From the NCBI RefSeq assembly GCF_963678635.1, contig NC_087068.1, positions 56,901,896 to 56,965,895 of the forward strand: a DNA stretch of 64,000 nucleotides, given 5' to 3'. The DNA is from Symsagittifera roscoffensis (taxonomy: Eukaryota; Xenacoelomorpha; Acoela; Convolutidae). Under the pieces are notes generated by a model. The model saw only the letters and a list, made by a program, of their open reading frames with translations, was not told where the DNA came from and did no database searches. Below are positions 1-8,849 of the stretch, in pieces. The first letter of the stretch is position 1. Every line of letters starts with the position of its first letter. Position numbers and translations under genes: made by a program.

Positions 1-417
1 TGAAACCTTACTTTTTTGAGCTTGATTTTGGTGTATTACACTATATTTTTTTTTTGCAGAAACCAAGTGATTTTATTTGAATTAGTTTTCGTTGGAAATT
101 TTTTTACTTTATTCAAAGCTGAAGTAATAACTTGAATTAATCTTTCAGACACAGTTTTTAGATACTTTTCTAAAACAAAAAATCCAGGCAAGCGGATTTT
201 GAGGAAAAAAGTGAACTGTCTGAAATAAACTTTTATTTTTTCATTTTATAAAATTAGGAAACTAAACCATGAAGTTACTATTAGAAGTTTTCATATAAAA
301 AGCAGCCAGGGTCCATAAAAATAATTTTGTCAATACTACTTTTGCTTGCTGAAGTGTGTTTTTAGCCAGCTGCTTAATTGACTTCTTCGCAAAAATTGAC
401 TTAAAGGGGAATTTTTT
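1..417. other. AT-rich intergenic DNA, no gene seen
   Basis: I see no open frame of note, RNA gene or repeat boundary here. The sequence is AT-rich with short A and T runs, and it ends where the first unit of the tandem duplication begins. Confidence 0.6.
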
Positions 418-570
418 GATGATGATTTGTAATGCTCAGAAAGTATAGGGTAAATTTTCAAAAAAAATGCTCGTGGTAGTTAAGCGTGCATGGTGTTAGA
501 GATCTATAGGTCAACAATCGCATTCTAAAAAATCTTCGAAAGTGTCAGGAAAAACAAGTCTGAACACTTT

Positions 571-1170
571 TAATTTTTCAGACAGGAAATTTCAGATTGA
601 AATTCTGATATCATTTTCTCGCTATTTTTCAATTCAGTCTCTTCTGCTTACTCACAAATAAACAAAAAAAAATCAAAAAAGCATGAAAAACGTTGATAAA
701 TTTTTACCTAATTTTAGTTGGATTAATGAAAATTGGAGTAATCATAGTATTCTGCACCTTTTATGCAGCAGAATAGTAACGTAAAAATCCAAACAACTAT
801 AAAATCAAAGAATTTGATTTTCTGAGAATCCTAGCTTTTTGAGTGAAAAATAAGACCTAGCTATTTATTTTAATTTTTCAGACAGGAAATTTCAGATTGA
901 AATTCTGATATCATTTTCTCGCTATTTTTCAATTCAGTCTCTTCTGCTTACTCACAAATAAACAAAAAAAAATCAAAAAAGCATGAAAAACGTTGATAAA
1001 TTTTTACCTAATTTTAGTTGGATTAATGAAAATTGGAATAATCATAGTATTCTGCACCTTTTATGCAGCAGAATAGTAACGTAAAAATCCAAACAACTAT
1101 AAAATCAAAGAATTTGATTTTCTGAGAATCCTAGCTTTTTGAGTGAAAAATAAGACCTAGCTATTTATTA
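571..1170. repeat. 300 bp internal tandem duplication
   Basis: Bases 571-870 are repeated directly as 871-1170 (offset exactly 300) with about one difference (GGAGTAATC against GGAATAATC). Unit 2 of the larger duplication carries this stretch once, so the 300 bp event occurred in unit 1 after the larger duplication, or was lost from unit 2. Confidence 0.9.
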
Positions 1171-2080
1171 AGAAGGGATTCACGTAAGATGAAATTTCCA
1201 TTGAACTAAAAAAACTCAGCTTTGGGAGTGTAGTTTCCGAAAAAAAGCCAATAACTTTCACAAAAAGGGGTCAAAAATTCAAAATTTCGACTTTTCCGAA
1301 GACCTTAATTTTTTGTCAAAAAAATGGGTTAGTCGGGTATGCATAGGAGCTTCCCAAAACCCGTTCTTTGGATTGAACCCAAAATCTCAGTAGATTGAAG
1401 GTAGTTTTAGAGAACGTCCGAAAAGTTTAAGAAACGGCCAAAAATCTAAAGCTTGACTTTTCCGAGGGTGATGAGTTTGTGTAAAAAAAAGATGAGAGGC
1501 CGCTAATGCAGTGGAGTTTCTCACTACCCGTTATCTCCATTGAACCCACAATCAATCTCAGATTTGGGTGGTTAGTTTTCGAGAAAATTCAAAAAGATTT
1601 TTAAAAAAACGGTCGAAAATCAAAGACTATTCCGAGTGCCATAATTTAGTGTGTAAAACAATATGAGCTTAGCCGCTTCAAATCCATTCAATTCATTGAA
1701 ACCAAAACCTCAGATTTGGGAGAGTAGTTTTCGAGGGAACGAAAAAATCTATATGGGTCAAATATTCTCTCCACACTTTTTTCGAAGGCTGTAAATAAAG
1801 GGGCAAAATCAGAAACTAATCGGTAGAATAATTAATAGAAAAACTAAAATTTTAGCAATCAGTGAAAACTTTCAGAGCCTCTTAAAAATAAAATAAAACC
1901 AATCCAAGAAAATCTCACGTCCCCAGAAACTACAACGAACAACAGTTGCAACAACACTGATACTTGCTTCCAGCAGAAAAAATCCGTAATGTGGCAACTA
2001 AGCCGACAAAACTTGAGCAGATAAACGAAAGACTGCAATCTGAAAAAAAAATTAAAAATTGCATACATACGGAAAAAAAA

Positions 2081-2150
2081 GGTCTGGCCGGCATTCGAAC
2101 CCTGGACCTTGGGGTTCAGAGGCGACGGCGCAATCTCTGGGCTAAATGCG
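2081..2150 (-). repeat. tRNA-derived sequence, copy 1
   Basis: Read on the minus strand this has an A-box-like stretch (TAGCCCAGAGATTG), a B-box-like stretch (GGTTCGAATGC) about 40 bases later, and a run of eight T directly after GGCCAGACC, which would serve as a Pol III terminator. The T stem has mismatches and I cannot pair an acceptor stem. It is therefore a tRNA pseudogene or SINE head rather than a working tRNA. Confidence 0.55.
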
Positions 2151-2219
2151 AAGAAATCAGGGAGTTGTTTAGTTTTAATAATCAAGCGAGTTGACATTTT
2201 GTTAAATAAAAAGTTGTTT

Positions 2220-3723
2220 GATGATGATTTGTAATGCTCAGAAAGTATAGGGTAAATTTTCAAAAAAAAAATGCTCGTGGTAGTTAAGCGTGCATGGTGT
2301 TAGAGATCTATAGGTCAACATTCGCATTCTAAAAAATCTTCGAAAGTGTCAGGAAAAACAAGTCTGAACACTTTTAATTTTTCAGACAGGAAATTTCAGA
2401 TTGAAATTCTGATATCATTTTCTCGCTATTTTTCAATTCAGTCTCTTCTGCTTACTCACAAATAAACAAAAAAAAATCAAAAAAGCATGAAAAACGTTGA
2501 TAAATTTTTACCTAATTTTAGTTGGATTAATGAAAATTGGAGTAATCATAGTATTCTGCACCTTTTATGCAGCAGAATAGTAACGTAAAAATCCAAACAA
2601 CTATAAAATCAAAGAATTTGATTTTCTGAGAATCCTAGCTTTTTGAGTGAAAAATAAGACCTAGCTATTTATTAAGAAGGGATTCACGTAAGATGAAATT
2701 TCCATTGAACTAAAAAAACTCAGCTTTGGGAGTGTAGTTTCCGAAAAAAAGCCAATAACTTTCACAAAAAGGGGTCAAAAATTCAAAATTTCGACTTTTC
2801 CGAAGACCTTAATTTTTTGTCAAAAAAATGGGTTAGTCGGGTATGCATAGGAGCTTCCCAAAACCCGTTCTTTGGATTGAACCCAAAATCTCAGTAGATT
2901 GAAGGTAGTTTTAGAGAACGTCCGAAAAGTTTAAGAAACGGCCAAAAATCTAAAGCTTGACTTTTCCGAGGGTGATGAGTTTGTGTAAAAAAAAGATGAG
3001 AGGCCGCTAATGCAGTGGAGTTTCTCACTACCCGTTATCTCCATTGAACCCACAATCAATCTCAGATTTGGGTGGTTAGTTTTCGAGAAAATTCAAAAAG
3101 ATTTTAAAAAAAACGGTCGAAAATCAAAGACTATTCCGAGTGCCATAATTTAGTGTGTAAAACAATATGAGCTTAGCCGCTTCAAATCCATTCAATTCAT
3201 TGAAACCAAAACCTCAGATTTGGGAGAGTAGTTTTCGAGGGAACGAAAAAATCTATATGGGTCAAATATTCTCTCCACACTTTTTTCGAAGGCTGTAAAT
3301 AAAGGGGCAAAATCAGAAACTAATCGGTAGAATAATTAATAGAAAAACTAAAATTTTAGCAATCAGTGAAAACTTTCAGAGCCTCTTAAAAATAAAATAA
3401 AACCAATCCAAGAAAATCTCACGTCCCCAGAAACTACAACGAACAACAGTTGCAACAACACTGATACTTGCTTCCAGCAGAAAAAATCCGTAATGTGGCA
3501 ACTAAGCCGACAAAACTTGAGCAGATAAACGAAAGACTGCAATCTGAAAAAAAATTTAAAAATTGCATACATACGGAAAAAAAAGGTCTGGCCGGCATTC
3601 GAACCCTGGACCTTGGGGTTCAGAGGCGACGGCGCAATCTCTGGGCTAAATGCGAAGAAATCAGGGAGTTGTTTAGTTTTAATAATCAAGCGAGTTGACA
3701 TTTTGTTAAATAAAAAGTTGTTT
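2220..3723. repeat. Tandem duplication, unit 2 (1.5 kb)
   Basis: Second head-to-tail copy of 418-2219, lacking the 300 bp internal duplication. Similarity stops sharply at 3723/3724, where unit 1 instead continues into unit 2. Confidence 0.9.
3585..3654 (-). repeat. tRNA-derived sequence, copy 2
   Basis: Second copy of the tRNA-like stretch, carried along by the tandem duplication. It has the same A-box and B-box-like motifs and the same T run on the minus strand. Confidence 0.55.
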
Positions 3724-4957
3724 ACGGGGAAAGAAGTCTAGTTCGCGATAACAAGACACTTGCTTTTGCAAGTGTAAAAAACTGAATAACAACCAAATAT
3801 GTGCGCAAAAACAGAAAGTAAAAATGCTGATTTTCTAAATACAAACTGCTAAATTTAGGCCTGAAAAGCTGAAAAATTAACCCGTATTTTCGAAACAAGA
3901 ACTTTTTGGAATTTCTTCCGGAATCTGTGCTATATCTGTACAATAGTCTTGTGCAGTTTATTACGTTTTTGCCTTCCCAATTCTGGTGCTCCTTTGTTCC
4001 TTTGCTGTTAGTGCATTCCCCCTCTCTTTTCAATCCTCAATGGTTCATCGCACATATGTTGTTTGTTTTGTATTCGGTGTTTGTTGTGTATTCGGTAATT
4101 ATATGCTGATTTTCCCAAAAAAATTTTTATCTTACGACTCCGCTTAATAGCTAATCAAAAACCACCTTAGTTTCTTCCCTTCCGTGAAAATGGTCGAAAC
4201 TAACATCATGCAAACTTAAGCTAGCATTGTTTGTATTTCTTGAGTTCATCAGAAAACACCCAATTAATACCTTTTTGAGACATTGATTTATGTACGTTCA
4301 GATGAAAAAAGGTTCAAACCGAGGAACAGTTTGTACCATTTTTTATCGTAATTCTCTTTCCGTCCTATTAGAAACTGTAAGCAATTTTTCGCTACAAAAA
4401 TTGGTCGACGATTTTAGGCCCAATTAAATGTCGATACTTTCAGTCCGCAATTTACGAAAAGAATCTTACTATGTTAAAATGTTGAGCCTTTTTTGCCGCC
4501 TCAAGTATCCTATCCTTAAAAAAATTAATAAGAACTCGTTTGCAAATTCAAGATATATATAGCAGTTTTTCAGCTTCTTTGATTCAACACTGTGGCGTAA
4601 GTGAACATAAACAAATCACTTATTTTGAAACCATATCAAGGAATCTGCGTAGGCAACTTGGTTTTTGGAGTAGTTTAAAATTAGCTTCGCAGTATACATA
4701 AAGTTACGCTTATGCATTTTTTGTGCAAAAATGGTTCGTTTTTAGAAGTTTCCGTGAAAAATCATTCGAACGCACTGAGTTCGGGTGTAATAAAAAAAGG
4801 ATTAGCCGGACATTACTGTAAATTTGCAAAAAGATTTTTAAGACCATCAACTCTGAAAAACTTTTCATCACTTGCGGCCAACAGAAAAAAAAACAAATGT
4901 GTAACAATTTAAATTCTACTTAGATCATACAGTCATTCGTCCCTTCGGTTAGTTTAG
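3724..4957. other. Intergenic DNA downstream of the NDUFA10-like gene
   Basis: This is single-copy AT-rich sequence. It holds a small perfect hairpin (ACACTTGC / GCAAGTGT around 3759-3778) and short open frames without recognisable content. It lies 3' of the minus-strand NDUFA10-like gene. I see no canonical AATAAA close to the stop codon. Confidence 0.5.
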
Positions 4958-6184
4958 TTATTCAACGAATACGGGATCAAGCCAATCTCTTCGAAGCATC
5001 TTTTTCTTCTCTCCTTTTTTGTATAAATCAAATTCAAATTGTTCTGCGTATAGTGGAGAAAAGGCAATCTCGGGCTGGTTAGGACCTAATGATAACCAGT
5101 CCGCCTCTATCATCGCCTTGTTCTGGTAGTTCACTCTCATTTCGTACATATCATTTGTGTTATATTTTTCCCACCACTTAATGCCACTGAAATCCAGAAG
5201 TTCGAAGTCGTCCAAAACTTGCTCAGAGTTTCCCCTTTTGTTCCAGTCGTACTGAACTGTTACGGTATTGAAACGTTTGTTCAGTTCCGGCAGGTGAAAC
5301 TTGTTGAATTTATCCACACTTTCTAAGTACTTTTTGTCAACTTTCTTCTCGTAGGCATTCCCAAACTCCTGTACCCGTTTGTATGTCTCTTCCGGCGATA
5401 CGTCCAGATATATCAAAAGATGAGGCGGCAGTAAAGTATCAAGCAAGAACCTCTCACGCGCTCCCAGCCACGCGTGGAACCTCGGGGTGATGTAGTCCAT
5501 TTCAAGTAGGGCATCTTTATCAGCCCAGTTGTTGAACACACTCTTTTCCATCACGACTCCCTGTCCTGTTCCCAGTAAGTGCAGTAAATTATTAATATAC
5601 TGCCTGAAACTATTGAAGAATATCACAAATTGCAGCCTGGCAGAATGCCCACATGCTGACTTGGGATCTTCGTAGAACTTTTGCATGCTAGTGAACATAT
5701 TCCATTTCCAATCTGCGTCAATTTCCCCATCAAAACCTACTTCTTGTGCCCAGGTTTCAGTCACTTTCGGGAAGTATCTCATGTTTAGACCTTTCGCAAG
5801 GTCTTTTGCTAGCTTTGTCTTTCCTGCAAACTTTGGCCCATCGATGACAATCACTTTCGAGTTCTGGTCAAACCTACTGAGAGTATCTTCGCCAAAAACT
5901 TGATGCCACACTCGCAAAGTTCCGCATCCAGGGCGCCATTTATGTAACCCGGTACTATATAAGGGCACTTTATTCGGGTACAGTACAGTCGTATTCTGTA
6001 ACAGTTTGTGTAGGCCTGTTATTTTGTGAGGATAGTCGGCCTCTATGTATTGTTCAAGAAATTGTTTCCCAGCCGTTTCGTCAATAACGCTTTTTGCAGA
6101 GCTAGAAGAAACAACTGAGCAAGACCGAGATATATTGAGTGTCAATCGAGTGGTTTTCTGTAGGGAAGATTTTAAGATACTCAT
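4958..6184 (-). CDS. NDUFA10: NADH dehydrogenase (complex I) subunit NDUFA10 / nuo-4-like
   Basis: This 408-codon uninterrupted frame belongs to the deoxynucleoside-kinase-related NDUFA10 family, an accessory subunit of mitochondrial respiratory complex I on the matrix side. Visible features are an N-terminus rich in Ser, Arg and Lys like a mitochondrial targeting peptide, a P-loop-like GPKFAGKT near residue 115, the family stretch ARERFLLDTLLPPHLLIYLD, and a C-terminal extension ending LDPVFVE. I chose the ATG at 6184 over the upstream one at 6241 because a splice-acceptor-like TTTTATAG ends seven bases before it and the targeting peptide starts there. The length is somewhat above the roughly 355 residues of mammalian NDUFA10. 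The frame contains no intron, which is unusual for an animal gene of this size, but I see no downstream poly(A) tract that would mark a processed copy. Family assignment is confident; whether it is the functional locus is inferred. Confidence 0.88.
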   Translation of the reverse strand: MSILKSSLQKTTRLTLNISRSCSVVSSSSAKSVIDETAGKQFLEQYIEADYPHKITGLHKLLQNTTVLYPNKVPLYSTGLHKWRPGCGTLRVWHQVFGEDTLSRFDQNSKVIVIDGPKFAGKTKLAKDLAKGLNMRYFPKVTETWAQEVGFDGEIDADWKWNMFTSMQKFYEDPKSACGHSARLQFVIFFNSFRQYINNLLHLLGTGQGVVMEKSVFNNWADKDALLEMDYITPRFHAWLGARERFLLDTLLPPHLLIYLDVSPEETYKRVQEFGNAYEKKVDKKYLESVDKFNKFHLPELNKRFNTVTVQYDWNKRGNSEQVLDDFELLDFSGIKWWEKYNTNDMYEMRVNYQNKAMIEADWLSLGPNQPEIAFSPLYAEQFEFDLYKKGEKKKMLRRDWLDPVFVE

Positions 6185-6205
6185 ATCGGATCTATAAAAA
6201 GACAT
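6185..6205 (-). promoter_or_regulatory. Splice acceptor just before the NDUFA10-like start
   Basis: On the minus strand GTCTTTTTATAG is followed by seven bases and then ATG. This fits a nematode-type 3' splice site, either for spliced-leader trans-splicing or for a 5'-UTR intron. It argues that the in-frame upstream ATG at 6241 is not the true start. Confidence 0.45.
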
Positions 6206-6466
6206 GAACAGTAAGTTCTCTTCTCTAAACTTGAACATCATTCAAAACAAACTCTTCTTCCCTTCAAAAATTAGTGTTGAAAACCAAAATTAATGTTGTT
6301 CAAGAATGAACAATGAAGCTTTTTGCATAACTTGTATGCATTATCAGACACTGAAAATTGAAGCATTATAAATTAAACAACAAAAGCAACAAAAAATGTC
6401 TGACATTTAAAAAAGAGATGCAACTTCCTCAACTAGAACAGAGATACGCGACCCGCAGGGGTCAGC

Positions 6467-7020
6467 CTAAGGGCCCAACTCCGCGGGGAACGCTCGCACG
6501 CGGATAGTCAGTTTTCTGCTAATACTCTTCTCGGCTGCGTTCAACTGTGGTTGCCTACCTTGAATAAGCAACGCCTCCCTTGTCAAAAGGGTGATCCGAT
6601 CGGCTACTTGGGCAAGGATTTTTGTCTCGTATCGTGTGACTTCTTCGCAGTCCCTCAGACGCTCTCCTACCGGTACTGTTGTCTTCAGATGCTCCTTCAG
6701 TCGCGTGCAGAAGTGACGGACAATTGTACGACCTAGCGGGCGTTGCAGCACGAATAGCTAATTTCATGCTCCACTCGACTTCGTAGCTCTGTTTTGAGTG
6801 AGGGCATGAGAGCTTTCAATTTCCGAGCGGTGAAGATGACCCCCACATCCTGAATATTTCTGAACCTCTTGGCAAATTTATTAAATAGTTTCAGCTAATT
6901 GAGATAAAAGTCCGGCCTGGTCAAGGTGTCCTTTGCTAAAAGTTTTCAGTAGCCGGCTGTATGTTTATAATTGGTGCCAGCTCACTGGACAACGCTGTCA
7001 AAGCCCTACCCAAGAAGACT
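6467..7020 (-). pseudogene. Penelope-like element remnant: GIY-YIG endonuclease end
   Basis: The minus-strand frame 6751-6467 contains TRLKEHLKTTVPVGERL, then ETKILA and EALLIQGRQPQLN. This order matches the C-terminal half of the GIY-YIG nuclease that follows the reverse transcriptase in Penelope-like elements. Upstream on the same strand, in other frames (about 6890-6750), are FTARKLKALMPSLKTELRSR and CNAR, the linker that normally precedes the nuclease. At least one frameshift and several stops separate these pieces, so it is a decayed fragment without its RT. The giant LTR element begins exactly at 7021, so the fragment is probably the target into which that element inserted. It could instead be another GIY-YIG-bearing retroelement. 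Confidence 0.7.
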
Positions 7021-7926
7021 TGTAACATTCGTCTACTGCAGTCACACATGAGGCTTAAGAAAAATAGGCCCTATAACCACTGGCTCAAGGGTCAGGGACA
7101 CCATCTCTTGTGTTTTTCTACCTCAAGAACGGTCGGAGCCAGTTCGGTTCGTTTGTGACATGAGACTACGACCCGTTACAGCTTAAAGGCTACTACTAAA
7201 ATATCCCCCCACTCTAGAATTAGAAACGTCCCCATACTTAGGTCTCTAGATACCCAAAATACATGAACGCCGTTAAAAACCGGGTTGGAACAATCCGTTA
7301 AGTTACTTTTTATTAGACAGTGTAACTTTGATCCATTTCAGATGGATCAACCTAAAACTCGCCTTACCTCAACATAACAATTATAAAACACACTCTAGGA
7401 ATTTAAATTAAGTACTCACATTGTAGCACGCTCAAGAACCAGGAAGTAAATAAGTCGGTAAGCAACTCAAGAATTAATAAAGTAACTAAAATGAGTTTAA
7501 TGTTAGTCAGTTTTAATAATAAGAACAAGTTTTTTCTCAAGACTGTAAGTTCTCGTGAACCATTGGGACACTCTAGCTGTCCACCTTTCCACCGAAGGTT
7601 CACTCTGGTCCAGTTAATAATAGTACTCCAATCACAACAATCCAGTTCGTGGGAATGCTCTCGTCTCTGTTTTAGATGGGACAGCTCTACTCTTGTTCTA
7701 TTGTGACAGAAATTGCGAATAGCAATTTCCCACCGTTTTATTTAGCAACTTTCCCGCGATTGTTACTCGATTGTTCTGACTTCTCTTTTTCTGATTTTCA
7801 GTTATCGCGAGAAAATCGTGCATGACAGGTTCCATTCGAAATTTTGAAAAACTAAATTTCACTCCAAAATCAAGTGTTTTTTTTCTTCTCTCAAGGTCAA
7901 ACTTCCGAATATGACCGACTGGCACA
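7021..7926 (-). repeat. 3' LTR of the giant element
   Basis: 906 bp, TGT...ACA, nearly identical to 28989-29893. The differences I see are one substitution (CTCAAGAC here, CTCTAGAC in the other copy) and one base in a T run (eight against seven). It contains a short inverted repeat, GATCCATTTCAGATGGATC, near 7330. Confidence 0.97.
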
Positions 7927-8354
7927 TACTCCCCGGACTCGAGATCGATGTCCTCATCGCGTGCTGTCTTCTGCAGTGAATCCCAGAAAACCGAGTGTTA
8001 CTCAAGATACAGTGCCAGTGGTCATTTACAGAAGTTTGCAGCAGACTTAAGCTTATCTACACCCCAAAATTCACAGCCATGTAAAATTTTCACACTATCG
8101 CTAAACAGCAATCAAAATCTGCACACACCTGCACCCTTGAGTTCTTGCTTTCCAAGCCAATCATTTAAAATTTCTTTTGTCCTATTCAACCAGGAAATTG
8201 TCATGCAGCATTTTGATTTATATAATAAATATAGTATATTACTAACAATATTTGCTTTGTTAAAACTTCTTTTTCGTGAATCCAAGTTTCACCCGGATCC
8301 ACGCTCAAGCCCCCCTTTCCCTCTCAAGACTCAAGATCCATTCGAGTCACCTGC
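7927..8354 (-). other. 3' untranslated region and polypurine tract
   Basis: This separates the last open frame from the 3' LTR. Immediately upstream of the LTR in the sense strand is the purine-rich GGGGAGTA, the expected place for the plus-strand priming tract. A plus-strand open frame crosses this region but resembles nothing and is probably chance. Confidence 0.5.
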
Positions 8355-8834
8355 TCATCTCGCACTCTTCGCCTTGGAGGTACTGCATCCTGAAGTACTA
8401 GATACGGCAAACTGTCTCAACAGTTCCTCTTCATCATCGGAGCTAATCACAATCTCCTCCCAAGCCTTCAGCTGCTCGTAGGATCGCATCCATTCTCTTT
8501 GCTCTTGCAACCTCTTTGCTTGGTTGGGTAGTGCCTTCACCCTAGATTCCCGGTTCAAACAAAAGGAGTTGTGCAGGCTCAAGCTCACGTTCTTCGCCAG
8601 GTCCTCCTCTAGTATCGATTCCCTCGCCCTGGTATTGTCTCTAGACATTTTACCCACTCTCTTCCATCCTGTCGTGATTGCATTACGATGGGTTAACAGG
8701 GGTCTCTTGAAAGCTTCCGGCCCAATCTCGGCCTGGAACTGTCGATACTCCTTTCGATGTTTTCTCATGTGATCTTTCGTTGTCATGTACAACCAGGACG
8801 TCAGCGTCGCCCGAAACCATGGGAAGTACCTCAA
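8355..8834 (-). CDS. Continuation of the 683-residue ORF after an in-frame TGA
   Basis: This 159-codon open stretch has no ATG at its start (its first codon is TTG). It is exactly in frame with the ORF at 10901-8850, from which a single TGA (8852-8850) and five codons separate it. Two decayed relatives in this window (33615-33812 and 40347-40544) read through the same position without a stop: FETSCK...PWF there corresponds to FETACK...PWF here across the TGA. The motif LTHRNA is shared with both relatives. I infer that it is the C-terminal part of the preceding protein, cut off by a nonsense mutation or reached by readthrough. It is charged, ends in an acidic patch (SSDDEEE), and has no function I recognise. 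Confidence 0.6.
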   Translation of the reverse strand: MRYFPWFRATLTSWLYMTTKDHMRKHRKEYRQFQAEIGPEAFKRPLLTHRNAITTGWKRVGKMSRDNTRARESILEEDLAKNVSLSLHNSFCLNRESRVKALPNQAKRLQEQREWMRSYEQLKAWEEIVISSDDEEELLRQFAVSSTSGCSTSKAKSAR

Positions 8835-8849
8835 ACGGCTCCAGACATG

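Larger units (their letters stand above)
418..2219. repeat. Tandem duplication, unit 1 (1.8 kb)
   Basis: This is the first of two head-to-tail copies. The text starting GATGATGATTTGTAATGCTC recurs at 2220, and both units end in AAATAAAAAGTTGTTT. Apart from a 300 bp insertion inside this unit (571-870 repeated as 871-1170), the two units differ by only a few bases, mostly in homopolymer runs, so the duplication is recent. No convincing protein-coding frame is present. A tRNA-like stretch lies near the right end on the minus strand. Confidence 0.9.

Noticed and set aside
1859-3701. Open frames inside the tandem duplication (134 and 112 codons minus, 76 codons plus)
   Set aside because: They run through the tRNA-like stretch and poly-T tracts, so they are not plausible proteins.
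6961-7020. Similarity of the plus-strand frame (IIGASSLDNAVKAL) to the LINE fragment ORF (IVGASSLAQAIDTL)
   Set aside because: Only about 14 residues, and the same DNA is better explained as the minus-strand Penelope-like remnant.
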